NCBI GenBank assembly: GCA_016294165.1
Contig: JAEDCM010000001.1
Span: forward strand, 1-64,000
DNA from: Anaeroplasmataceae bacterium
GTDB lineage: Bacteria > Bacillota_I > Bacilli_A > Acholeplasmatales > JAEDCM01
DNA: 64,000 bases
Direction of reading: 5' to 3'
Part shown: positions 50,738-58,079 of the stretch, one piece after another
Position numbering within the stretch: position 1 is the stretch's first letter
Layout of the letters: each line of letters starts with the position of its first letter
Notes under the pieces: model-generated
The model's input: the letters and a program-made list of their open reading frames with translations, nothing else
What the model was told of the DNA's origin: nothing
Database searches by the model: none
Program-made: the position numbers and the translations under genes

Positions 50738-50766
50738 TTTACAAGAATATTATAGTATGATATACT
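50738..50766 (+). promoter_or_regulatory. Promoter of the 6S-like RNA
   Basis: TTTACA (50738-50743), 17 bp, TATACT (50761-50766), with no reading frame downstream before the terminator. Confidence 0.7.
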
Positions 50767-50770
50767 ATAA

Positions 50771-50968
50771 GTGCCTAGAAAACAAGTCGTGGAACCTAAG
50801 AATAGAAAAGGGAATCAAGATACTTGATGTGTTGAAGGCCTATGCTTAGCCAATTAGGAATCCTAATTCATTTATAAGAGATTCCCACCGTTGAGAACAT
50901 TGTTCTCGAATGTTTCTGGGCTCAATATTATTAAACAAAAATAGTGTTTTTTCACTATTTTTTATTTT
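50771..50968 (+). ncRNA. ssrS: Structured RNA, probably 6S RNA
   Basis: About 170-195 nt of non-coding sequence bounded by a consensus promoter and a strong terminator. The ends pair (GTGCCTAGAAA with TTTCTGGGCTC). An inner helix GGGAATC / GATTCCC starts the distal arm. Between the two helices lies a large bubble whose 3' side carries the small hairpin GAGAAC-ATT-GTTCTC. Closing stem, central bubble and long distal arm is the layout of 6S RNA, which binds sigma-A RNA polymerase. Identity is inferred from structure; no homology search was possible. Confidence 0.6.
50938..50968 (+). terminator. Terminator of the 6S-like RNA
   Basis: AAAATAGTG / CACTATTTT 9-bp stem, T6 loop, T-rich tail. Confidence 0.88.
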
Positions 50969-50994
50969 GTAATTGTTTTATGATATGCTATAAT
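50967..50994 (+). promoter_or_regulatory. Promoter of galU
   Basis: TTGTAA (50967-50972), 16 bp, TATAAT (50989-50994), starting within the tail of the preceding terminator. Confidence 0.6.
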
Positions 50995-51012
50995 GAAATA
51001 GAGGTGTTATTG

Positions 51013-51882
51013 ATGAAAGTAAAAAAAGCTGTTATACCCGCTGCAGGATATGGTACTAGATTTTTACCAGTAACTAAAGCAATTCCCAAAGAAATGTTAC
51101 CAATTGTAGATACACCTACGATTGAATATATTGTTAGAGAGGCATTAGAATCAGGAATTAAGGATATCTTAATTATTGTTTCTAGTAATAAAAATGCCAT
51201 TGTTGATCATTTTGACCGTAATTTTGAATTAGAACATATGCTAAAAGAAAAAAATAAACTTGATGAGTTAGAAAAGATTACTAGCGTAACTAATGAATGT
51301 AATATTTTCTTTGTTAGACAGAAGGAACAATTAGGATTAGGACATGCGGTGCTATGTGCCAAAGAATTTGTTGGAAATGAGCCGTTTGCTTTATTGCTAG
51401 GTGATGATTTATATGTTGGTGAAGAAAAACCAGCTTTGAAACAATTATTAGAAGCTTATGATAAGGTTGAAACATCAGTTGTTGGAACTTTATATGTTGA
51501 TGATTGGGATGTTAGTAAATATGGAATATGCTCATTAAAGGATTTTCGACGTTTACCATTATTAGAATTGGATTCTTTAATTGAAAAGCCAGCTTTAGAG
51601 GATGCTCCATCTAATTTAGCAATTGGTGGTAGATATATTTTAACTCCTAAAATTTTTGAACTTCTAGAAACGCAAAAAAGAGGAGCAGGTAATGAAATTC
51701 AATTAACCGATTCAATTAATCGATTGTTAGAGTATGAAAAGGTTTATTCATATGAAATTAGTGGTAGAAGATATGATATTGGTTCAGTATATGGATTTGT
51801 TGATGCAACATTAGATTTCGCACTAAAAAGAGAGGATATAAGAGACCGTATATCTGATTTAATTTATAAGAAAAGAGGATAA
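51013..51882 (+). CDS. galU: UTP-glucose-1-phosphate uridylyltransferase
   Basis: A 289-aa nucleotidyltransferase forming UDP-glucose for polysaccharides and glycolipids. It has the pyrophosphorylase signature AAGYGTRFLPVTKAIPKEM, LGLGHAVLCA, the LLGDDLY metal site and GGRYIL. The ATG at 51013 is preceded by GAGGTG; an in-frame ATG 69 bases upstream lies in the promoter and would add an unrelated hydrophobic extension. It would use glucose 1-phosphate from the phosphohexomutase at 41.7 kb. Confidence 0.95.
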   Translation: MKVKKAVIPAAGYGTRFLPVTKAIPKEMLPIVDTPTIEYIVREALESGIKDILIIVSSNKNAIVDHFDRNFELEHMLKEKNKLDELEKITSVTNECNIFFVRQKEQLGLGHAVLCAKEFVGNEPFALLLGDDLYVGEEKPALKQLLEAYDKVETSVVGTLYVDDWDVSKYGICSLKDFRRLPLLELDSLIEKPALEDAPSNLAIGGRYILTPKIFELLETQKRGAGNEIQLTDSINRLLEYEKVYSYEISGRRYDIGSVYGFVDATLDFALKREDIRDRISDLIYKKRG

Positions 51883-51885
51883 GTT

Positions 51886-52857
51886 ATGAAGAAAAAGAAG
51901 GTTTTGTGGATTGTAAGTTTAATTGTTAGCATTTTATTTTTTGCCTTTGGAATTGTTACATTAATTCCACCATTAAAGATTCAAGGCTATGTAAAGGATG
52001 CTGTAAAGATTGTTGCAGGAATCATTTTATTGATTTATGCTCTTCTATTTTTATTACCAAACGTTGATAAAAATTGTTCAGAAGATCGTAAAAAGTATCG
52101 TGTAATAATTATTTTACGATATTTAGAGATTGTTCTAGCAATATTTATTGCAATTTCGCTATTTGTAGAAATTAAGAATGTGAATTTTACATTGTCAAAA
52201 TGTTTAGCAATTCCAGTTTATGCCTTTGGAGTTGTCGAAATTATCCGTGGGTATACCTCAGATGGTGATATTAAAATAACAACATCAAAAGGAAAAATTA
52301 TTACTAATCGTTTAGCAAAATATTTAAATATTTTCTTGATTACGGCTGGTACATATGTTTACATTAAGGAACCATTAAAAGTTATGCATGTTGTATACGC
52401 AATTGCCGTTATCGCGATTTTAGCTGGTTTAATTGGTATATATTTTGCGGTAAAGATCAAAAAGCAATTACCAAAAAAAGTAAAAGAACCTAAAGAAAAG
52501 AAAGAAAAAGTAGCAAAAGAACCTAAAGAAAAGAAAGAAAAAGTAGTAAAAGAATCTAAAGAAAAGACTGCTAAGGTTGAAGAAGTAACAGAAATTCCTG
52601 TTGTTATTGAAGAAAAAGATGCAACTGAAAAGATAGAAGTTACAGATGAAGTTGTAACTGAGGTTAATGAAACAAAAGATGATGAGGCTAAAAAGGTCAA
52701 TACTGAAGTTGTAGATGAGATTGTTGATGAAGATACTATTGATGAAGTAAAAAATGAAGAAGTAATTGAAGAGGTTCAAGAAGAAATTGCTGAAGAAATT
52801 AAAGAAGAGGCAAATGAAGAAATTGTAATTGAAGAGGTTAAAGAAGATACTAAATAA
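51886..52857 (+). CDS. Membrane protein with a long charged repeat tail
   Basis: A 323-aa protein: about six transmembrane segments in residues 1-195, then a cytosolic tail of some 125 residues. The tail begins with three 11-residue basic repeats (KEPKEKKEKVA type, 33-bp DNA units) and continues as an acidic Glu/Val/Asp-rich region. The tail is certainly disordered or coiled. It follows galU by 3 bp, so it may serve in envelope polysaccharide synthesis. No family recognised. Confidence 0.75.
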   Translation: MKKKKVLWIVSLIVSILFFAFGIVTLIPPLKIQGYVKDAVKIVAGIILLIYALLFLLPNVDKNCSEDRKKYRVIIILRYLEIVLAIFIAISLFVEIKNVNFTLSKCLAIPVYAFGVVEIIRGYTSDGDIKITTSKGKIITNRLAKYLNIFLITAGTYVYIKEPLKVMHVVYAIAVIAILAGLIGIYFAVKIKKQLPKKVKEPKEKKEKVAKEPKEKKEKVVKESKEKTAKVEEVTEIPVVIEEKDATEKIEVTDEVVTEVNETKDDEAKKVNTEVVDEIVDEDTIDEVKNEEVIEEVQEEIAEEIKEEANEEIVIEEVKEDTK

Positions 52858-52868
52858 TATTTATGAAT

Positions 52869-52897
52869 AGATGGCAAAAAAATGCCATCTTTTTTTT
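52869..52897 (+). terminator. Terminator
   Basis: AGATGGCA / TGCCATCT perfect stem, A6 loop, T tract. Confidence 0.92.
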
Positions 52898-52909
52898 ACA
52901 AAAAATACT

Positions 52910-52937
52910 TTGTGTTTTATAAATATTATGATATACT
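52910..52937 (+). promoter_or_regulatory. Promoter of the DEAD-box helicase gene
   Basis: TTGTGT (52910-52915), 16 bp, TATACT (52932-52937). Confidence 0.55.
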
Positions 52938-52972
52938 TAATAAGGTTAATTAAGAGTTTAGAAAGGAAAGTT

Positions 52973-54574
52973 ATGGAAAAATTATTATTTAGTGAAATGA
53001 ATATATCACCTGAGGTAAAAAAAGCCATCGAAGTTTTAGGATTTGAAACTCCAACTGACATTCAACAACAGGCTATTCCTCATGTTTTAGAAGGTCGAGA
53101 TGTAGTTGGTGAAGCTCAAACCGGGACAGGAAAAACCTTATCCTTTGCAATACCTATTATCGAACGTATAAACGTGAAAAATCCGGCTATACAAGCCTTA
53201 GTGATGTTACCAACTAGAGAATTAGCATTACAGGTTTACGCAGAATTTATTAAATTAGTTAAATTCTCTAAAAAAATAAGAGTTGTAACAATTTATGGTG
53301 GACAATCAATTGAAAGACAAATCAAGGATTTAAAAGAAAAACCACAAATTGTTATCGGAACTCCTGGAAGAATCATTGATCATATGAATCGCAAAACCTT
53401 AAATTTTAGTAATCTACAAGTTTTAGTTTTAGATGAAGCTGATGAAATGTTAAAGATGGGATTTCAAGAGGATATTGAATATATCCTACAAACTACCCCA
53501 AAGGAAAGACAAACTACTCTATTTAGTGCTACAATGCCAGCAACTATCAGAGAGGTTGCTAGGAAGTATTTAAATGATCCAGTTAATATTAAGATTGCCA
53601 CAAAAACATTGACTGTTGATCGTATTAGACAAGTGTATTATGAAATTAAATCACAGTCAAAATTGGATTTACTAATTCGTTTATTAGATTATTATGCCTT
53701 TAATTCAGTAATTATTTTTTGTAATACCAAAGCTATGGTTGATGAACTTGTTTCAAGCCTTCAAAAACATGAGTATTCCGTTGATGGTATTCATGGAGAT
53801 TTAAAGCAATTACAAAGAGATCGTGTAATGAATGCCTTTAGAAGTGGAGCAATTAAGATTTTAATTGCGACTGATGTGGCAGCACGTGGTATTGATGTGA
53901 AGGGAGTTGAGGCTGTTTTTAATTATGATTTACCACTTGATGATGAATCATATGTGCACCGTATAGGTCGTACAGGGCGCGCAGGCCTAAATGGAACAAG
54001 TATTTCCTTTGTAACCGCAAGAACACGCTCAAGATTGCAAGATATTATTAAGTATACAAAATCGGATATGGAAAGATTAGAGGTTCCACAGATCAGTGAA
54101 ATCGAGAAAATGAAAAATCGATTGATTTATAATAAGATCATCGATGCCATGAATCAAGAAAATAAGAGAAATCATAAGAGTATAATTAACCGCTTGATGT
54201 CTGAAGGTTATGATGGTATTGATGTTTTAAATGCCTTGCTTGATATTATGTTTAAAGATGAGGTTAAGGAATATAATGAAATTCTAATTGAAGAACCAAA
54301 AAAACCATCATCAAAATTTAGCAAGGATAATAAATCATATTCATATTATCAAATCAATTTAGGGAAAATCCATGGATTAGGTCCTAAAACCTTCCTTGAT
54401 TTAGTTAATAAGCATACGAAAATTAATTCAAAGGCAATTGGAGATATTAAAATTCGAAATCAAAAGATTTCCTTTGAAATTAGAGCCGATGTATCTAAAA
54501 AAATCTTACTAATGGATGGAAAAAAATATCAAGGAATGACAATTAGAGTTAAGAAGGTTAACTCATTAGATTAA
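52973..54574 (+). CDS. DEAD-box ATP-dependent RNA helicase with DbpA RNA-binding domain
   Basis: A 533-aa RNA helicase. It has the Q motif (FETPTDIQQQAIP), motif I AQTGTGKT, motif II DEAD (VLDEADEM), SAT, and motif VI HRIGRTGRAG. A helical dimerisation-like segment follows (about 375-440). The C-terminal 75 residues (YYQINLGKIHGLGPKTFLDLV...) form the DbpA/YxiN-type RNA-binding domain. It probably works in ribosome assembly or cold-shock RNA remodelling. The ATG at 52973 has a GAAAGG site; the longer in-frame start at 52871 would run through the terminator and promoter. Confidence 0.93.
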   Translation: MEKLLFSEMNISPEVKKAIEVLGFETPTDIQQQAIPHVLEGRDVVGEAQTGTGKTLSFAIPIIERINVKNPAIQALVMLPTRELALQVYAEFIKLVKFSKKIRVVTIYGGQSIERQIKDLKEKPQIVIGTPGRIIDHMNRKTLNFSNLQVLVLDEADEMLKMGFQEDIEYILQTTPKERQTTLFSATMPATIREVARKYLNDPVNIKIATKTLTVDRIRQVYYEIKSQSKLDLLIRLLDYYAFNSVIIFCNTKAMVDELVSSLQKHEYSVDGIHGDLKQLQRDRVMNAFRSGAIKILIATDVAARGIDVKGVEAVFNYDLPLDDESYVHRIGRTGRAGLNGTSISFVTARTRSRLQDIIKYTKSDMERLEVPQISEIEKMKNRLIYNKIIDAMNQENKRNHKSIINRLMSEGYDGIDVLNALLDIMFKDEVKEYNEILIEEPKKPSSKFSKDNKSYSYYQINLGKIHGLGPKTFLDLVNKHTKINSKAIGDIKIRNQKISFEIRADVSKKILLMDGKKYQGMTIRVKKVNSLD

Positions 54575-54579
54575 ATTAT

Positions 54580-54608
54580 TTGCTTATGAATAAAAAAACT
54601 TATATAAT
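54580..54608 (+). promoter_or_regulatory. Promoter of the RpiB-like gene
   Basis: TTGCTT (54580-54585), 17 bp, TATAAT (54603-54608), 21 bp before the ATG. Confidence 0.6.
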
Positions 54609-54629
54609 ATAAAAAAAGGAGAGATTATT

Positions 54630-55262
54630 ATGAAAATTGCACTTATTAATGAAAATTCACAAGCCGCAAAAAATTCAATTATTTTTGATGCATTAACATC
54701 AGTTGTTGAACCAATGGGGCATAAAGTATTTAACTATGGGATGTATACAGCTAACGATGAAGCTCAATTAACATATGTTCAAGTAGGATTATTAACATCA
54801 ATTCTACTTACAACTAAAGCAGCTGATTTCGTTGTTACAGGATGTGGAACAGGTGAAGGAGCAATGCTTGCTGCTAACTCATTTCCAAATGTATCTTGCG
54901 GATTAGTTGCTGATCCAACAGATGCTTTCCTATTTGGACAAATCAATGATGGAAATGCCATTTCAATTCCTTATGCAAAGGGATTTGGATGGGCTGCCGA
55001 ATTAAATTTGAAATACATCTTTGAAAAATTATTTGAAGGTGAAAGAGGATTAGGGTATCCAAAAGAAAGAGCCGCTATCATGGCTAAAAATCGTGAAATC
55101 TTAAAGAATATTAAAAAGATTTCTCATAAGGATTTACTTTCTATTTTAAAAGAAGTTGATCAAGAATTTTTAAAACAAACTATAGCTACAGAAGGATTTA
55201 AAAAATATTTCTTTGAAAATGCTGAACCAAGTGAAATTGTTGATTATTTAAAAGCATTATAA
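54630..55262 (+). CDS. RpiB/LacA/LacB-family sugar isomerase (possible DhuI)
   Basis: A 210-aa protein of the RpiB/LacAB fold, longer than ribose-5-phosphate isomerase B (about 150 aa). The phosphate/substrate loop is VVTGCGTGEGAMLAANSFP, and the C-terminal helices are extended. Longer RpiB-like proteins include the DhuI isomerase that acts on 4-deoxy-5-keto-uronates from unsaturated glycan fragments in some Bacillota. Given the pectin enzymes in this window, a uronate role is possible and would duplicate KduI; this is inference. Own promoter and terminator. Confidence 0.75.
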   Translation: MKIALINENSQAAKNSIIFDALTSVVEPMGHKVFNYGMYTANDEAQLTYVQVGLLTSILLTTKAADFVVTGCGTGEGAMLAANSFPNVSCGLVADPTDAFLFGQINDGNAISIPYAKGFGWAAELNLKYIFEKLFEGERGLGYPKERAAIMAKNREILKNIKKISHKDLLSILKEVDQEFLKQTIATEGFKKYFFENAEPSEIVDYLKAL

Positions 55263-55283
55263 GCCTCATCTGAGGCTTTTTTA
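55261..55283 (+). terminator. Terminator
   Basis: AAGCCTCA / TGAGGCTT hairpin with T tail directly at the stop codon. Confidence 0.9.
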
Positions 55284-55287
55284 TATA

Positions 55288-55420
55288 CTAAAAAGGAATA
55301 CCAAATTAATGATATTCCTTTTTAGCTTGAGTTAAGTATGTGAAAGGGAGAGGAGAAGTGATGCTATGATCACTTCTTAGAAGAATAGGGGGCTTCTTCT
55401 AGCAGTTTTTTTTACTGCAA
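55288..55420. other. Run of four hairpins in an intergenic region
   Basis: Between the RpiB-like gene and rsmD there is no gene but four successive inverted repeats. (1) CTAAAAAGGAATA / TATTCCTTTTTAG, 13 bp perfect (55288-55325). (2) AGAAGTGAT / ATCACTTCT (55354-55377). (3) TAGAAGAA / TTCTTCTA (55378-55401). (4) GCAGT / ACTGC with a T8 loop (55402-55418). The last three abut one another. It looks like a structured small RNA or regulatory leader of unknown class. Confidence 0.5.
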
Positions 55421-55508
55421 TTATATTATTAACCGCATTTTAAAAATATATACAAATAAACTTTAAAAAAAATAATTTATTCGATATAATAATGATAAGG
55501 TGATTGAT

Positions 55509-56054
55509 GTGCGTATTATTTCAGGAATTTATCGAAGTAGAAAAATTGATATGGTAAACAAAAATACTACCAGAGAAACAACCGATAAGGTGCGTGGAGC
55601 TATTTTTAATATTATTAATCCTTATACTGATGGTGGTGTGGTTTTAGATTTGTTCGCCGGAAGTGGAGCGATGGGAATTGAAGCAATCAGTCGTGGTGCA
55701 GAAATTGCTTATTTTAACGACATTGATTCCGAAGCCCAAAGAGTAATTGAAAAGAATCTAAAAACGCTAAATATCGTCAATTATAAGCTTTTAAAGAATG
55801 ATTTTCATGATGCTTTAAGAAATTTTAGGGGAAAAGGAACGAAATTTGATATTGTTTTTTTAGATCCTCCATATGAAATGAATGTTTATGAGGAAATAAT
55901 AAGCTATATGCTGGATTTTAATTTATTAAATCCTAATGCATTAATTATTTGTGAATATAAAAAAGAATTAGTTTTAAATGTTGATTTACCAGTTTTAAAA
56001 GAAAAAACATATGGAATTAGAAAGGTAACAGTTTACTGTAATGGTGATTTATAA
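55509..56054 (+). CDS. rsmD: 16S rRNA (guanine(966)-N(2))-methyltransferase RsmD
   Basis: A 181-aa SAM-dependent methyltransferase. It has the RsmD start MRIISGIYRSRKI, the SAM loop DLFAGSGAMGIEA and the catalytic DPPY (VFLDPPYE). The start is the GTG at 55509, 4 nt after GGTGAT; a GTG at 55500 is inside that ribosome site. Its stop shares a base with the coaD ATG, the standard rsmD-coaD pairing. Confidence 0.93.
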   Translation: MRIISGIYRSRKIDMVNKNTTRETTDKVRGAIFNIINPYTDGGVVLDLFAGSGAMGIEAISRGAEIAYFNDIDSEAQRVIEKNLKTLNIVNYKLLKNDFHDALRNFRGKGTKFDIVFLDPPYEMNVYEEIISYMLDFNLLNPNALIICEYKKELVLNVDLPVLKEKTYGIRKVTVYCNGDL

Positions 56055-56539
56055 TGAAAAAAGGAATTTATCCAGGAAGCTTTGATCCAGTTACTTATGG
56101 ACATATTGATATGATTGAACGTGCAAGTAAAATGTTTGATAAACTTTATGTTTCAATCACAGAAAACATTAATAAAAAATCATTTTTTACACTAGAAGAA
56201 AGATTAGATTTACTAAAGAAAATTTGTCAGAATTATAAAAATGTCGAAATTGTTGTTTGTCAAAATAAATTAACGGTTGATTTTGCTTTAGAATTGGGTG
56301 CAAATGTCATTGTAAGGGGATTAAGAGCGGTTACCGATTTTGAATATGAGTTGCAAATGGCTTCAACAAATCATCAATTAAATAGCAATGTTGAAACAGT
56401 GTTTATGATGACTAATACGGATTATTCCTTCCTATCAAGCTCAATGGTTAAGGAAATTGCCTATATTGGTGGTAATGTAAATAAGTTTGTCCCAAAAATT
56501 GTCGAGGATAAAATCAAAGAAAAATTAAAAAAAGCATAG
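56054..56539 (+). CDS. coaD: Pantetheine-phosphate adenylyltransferase
   Basis: A 161-aa cytidylyltransferase-fold enzyme making dephospho-CoA from 4'-phosphopantetheine and ATP. PGSFDPVTYGHIDMI contains the TxGH nucleotide motif, and NTDYSFLSSSMVKEIA is the C-terminal ISSTxR-like segment. Coupled to rsmD (ATG preceded by GGTGAT). With coaX and the putative pantothenate S component it covers three steps of CoA supply in this window. Confidence 0.96.
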   Translation: MKKGIYPGSFDPVTYGHIDMIERASKMFDKLYVSITENINKKSFFTLEERLDLLKKICQNYKNVEIVVCQNKLTVDFALELGANVIVRGLRAVTDFEYELQMASTNHQLNSNVETVFMMTNTDYSFLSSSMVKEIAYIGGNVNKFVPKIVEDKIKEKLKKA

Positions 56540-56564
56540 TAAAAAACTATGCATAATTCCTTAT

Positions 56565-56593
56565 AAGATGCTTAATTTTAGGCATCTTTTTTT
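56565..56593 (+). terminator. Terminator after coaD
   Basis: AAGATGC / GCATCTT stem and T tail. It overlaps the last codons of the convergent cotJC gene. A second hairpin, GCATAGT / ACTATGC, lies just before at 56534-56552. Confidence 0.8.
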
Positions 56594-57132
56594 AATCGCA
56601 TTAAACATTCTCCAAATCTTTGAAAATGAACAATTTCACGCTCTCTTAAAAATTCAAGAACCCTTAAAACATCTAAATCTTCGGTTAGATCCATTAAAGC
56701 CTCATAAGTTGCTTTAGCTTTGGCCTCGGCCGCCATATCTTCAACTAAATCGGTTATATAATCACCCTTTGAAGCAAAATGAATAGCGTTATATGGATAA
56801 CCTGAAGCATTTGTTGGAAAAATCCCTAACATATGATCAGCATAATGCCCTCCAAAATGCTCCTTCTTAATCTTTTCAATATTTTTTTCATCGGTCAATT
56901 GCTTTAGCATTTCACAAATGATTTCAATATGTGCTAATTCCTCAGTCGCAATTTCTCTTAATAATAGCTTGGAGTTTTCATCAGGCATTGTAAAGCTTTG
57001 ACAAAAATACCTTAAAAAAGCTCCTAACTCGCCATCAGGTCCACCAAGCTGAGTTACAATGTAATTAGCAAGATTAAAGTCTTTTTTCTTAATATTAACC
57101 GGAAATTCTAATTTTCTTTCATATTTCCACAT
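56578..57132 (-). CDS. cotJC: Spore coat protein CotJC (manganese catalase-like)
   Basis: A 184-aa ferritin-like protein. It begins MWKYERKLEFPVNI and has the CotJC/Mn-catalase metal ligands: GGPDGELGAFLRYF, REIATEELAHIEII (E-x2-H), DMAAEAKAKATYE and LREREIVHFQRFG (E-x2-H). In Bacillus CotJC is a coat component made in the mother cell and related to Mn catalases. It shares one base with the stop of the upstream cotJA/B fusion gene, so the two are coupled. The identification is strong by pattern. Confidence 0.92.
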   Translation of the reverse strand: MWKYERKLEFPVNIKKKDFNLANYIVTQLGGPDGELGAFLRYFCQSFTMPDENSKLLLREIATEELAHIEIICEMLKQLTDEKNIEKIKKEHFGGHYADHMLGIFPTNASGYPYNAIHFASKGDYITDLVEDMAAEAKAKATYEALMDLTEDLDVLRVLEFLREREIVHFQRFGECLMRLKKDA

Positions 57133-57485
57133 TAATTATCACCCTTCATTTTGTTTACAATACTATTGATTGATAATGGTCCATAATTATTCTCATAGAA
57201 TATGATTAGCTTTTGATAATCCTTCAGATAATCATTAAGTTTATTCTTAGCCTCTAAATTATTGGGATTATTTAATAAATATAGGCTCATATCAATAATT
57301 GAAAAATCAATTGCCATTAGTAAGAATAAGAGGTTTTCTTTTTTATTGTTAAAGTTTGGAATTTCATTTTTAACTTTATATTTTTCGTATAATGATTTAA
57401 AAATTGTTCCTTTTACTAAAGATTCTTCAATATCAAAGGTGTTGATATTATTTTGTGGTTCAATATTTAAATTTGCATATTTCAT
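57132..57485 (-). CDS. Fused CotJA-CotJB spore coat protein
   Basis: A 117-aa protein that appears to join two normally separate small coat proteins. Residues about 15-37 (FDIEESLVKGTIFKSLYEKYK) match the C-terminal signature of CotJA (EALKKGTLWPxLYxPY). Residues about 47-105 (ENLLFLLMAIDFSIIDMSLYLL..., ending FYENNYGPL) match CotJB. The first part of CotJA is lost and the frame runs on without a stop. It precedes cotJC, replacing the usual cotJA-cotJB-cotJC order. GGAGTGATT lies before the ATG. Confidence 0.8.
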   Translation of the reverse strand: MKYANLNIEPQNNINTFDIEESLVKGTIFKSLYEKYKVKNEIPNFNNKKENLLFLLMAIDFSIIDMSLYLLNNPNNLEAKNKLNDYLKDYQKLIIFYENNYGPLSINSIVNKMKGDN

Positions 57486-57502
57486 ATAATCACTCCATAT
57501 TT

Positions 57503-57528
57503 ATTGTATGTTTTAGATATAAATATGT
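57503..57528 (-). promoter_or_regulatory. Possible sigma-E-type promoter of the cotJ genes
   Basis: On the minus strand CATACAAT (57510-57503) is an exact match to the sigma-E -10 consensus, placed so that transcription would start just before the ribosome site. An ACATATT lies upstream but only 11 bp away, short of the usual 14-15. Bacillus cotJ is sigma-E dependent. Confidence 0.4.
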
Positions 57529-57534
57529 TAAAAA

Positions 57535-57772
57535 AATTATCACTACGACATATGTTTTATCTAGTCTTTAAAACTAGATAAAATAATGCAAAAAAACACA
57601 AAAAGTAAGATAAAAAACTAGATAAATCTAATGTTGGAGAAATTTCTACAACCACTATTTTACTTAGTTTTAAAAACTAAATTAAATAATTACAAAAAAT
57701 GCATAAATTTATATATAAAACCCTAAAATATAATTTTTTATACTAGAAAAATACATAGATGTAGTGATAATT
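57535..57772. mobile_element. MITE-like or structured element with terminal inverted repeats
   Basis: A 238-bp non-coding segment bounded by a perfect 12-bp inverted repeat: AATTATCACTAC (57535-57546) and GTAGTGATAATT (57761-57772). Pairing continues less perfectly inward (GACATATG versus CATAGAT). Inside are a perfect hairpin TTTATCTAGT / ACTAGATAAA (57556-57582), another ACTAGATAAA (57617-57626) and a related hairpin near 57658-57680. No reading frame. It fits a miniature inverted-repeat element, but no target duplication is clear; a regulatory array is the alternative. The whole gap 57486-57887 is otherwise only promoters. Confidence 0.45.
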
Positions 57773-57817
57773 ATATCGAAAAATGACGAAAAAACAAATT
57801 TTTTACATATTAATGTA

Positions 57818-57846
57818 TTGTTTTATTAAAACTAATTAATTATAAT
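57818..57846 (+). promoter_or_regulatory. Promoter of the YegP-like unit
   Basis: TTGTTT (57818-57823), 17 bp, TATAAT (57841-57846). Confidence 0.65.
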
Positions 57847-57887
57847 AATATTATAAAAGCGTTTTTATAATCTAAAGGAGTGCCTGT

Positions 57888-58067
57888 ATGCTAATGTCAT
57901 TATTCGGACTAAATGATAATATGTCGAAGATCACTTTATGGGTGATTTTAATAGTATTACTCTTAATAGGGTTAATAGTTTATTTATCAATTGACGAATA
58001 TCGAAATAAAAAAGCCTTAAAAGATAGTGCACAAATGAAGATTGCTGAAGATTTAATAAAAAAATAA
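57888..58067 (+). CDS. Small single-pass membrane protein (59 aa)
   Basis: Begins MLMSLFGLNDN, has one strong transmembrane segment (about residues 16-35, TLWVILIVLLLIGLIVYL) and a charged cytosolic tail (DEYRNKKALKD...). AAAGGAGT lies 6 nt before the ATG and a consensus promoter 42 bp upstream. Its stop is 12 bp before the YegP-like gene, whose ribosome site follows at once, so the two form an operon. No family recognised. Short but well supported by its signals. Confidence 0.75.
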   Translation: MLMSLFGLNDNMSKITLWVILIVLLLIGLIVYLSIDEYRNKKALKDSAQMKIAEDLIKK

Positions 58068-58079
58068 AGGAGAGATAAA

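Noticed and set aside
52359..52779. Minus-strand Ser/Phe-rich frames opposite the charged tail of the membrane protein after galU
   Set aside because: Shadows of the Lys/Glu repeats; compositionally biased and without start signals.
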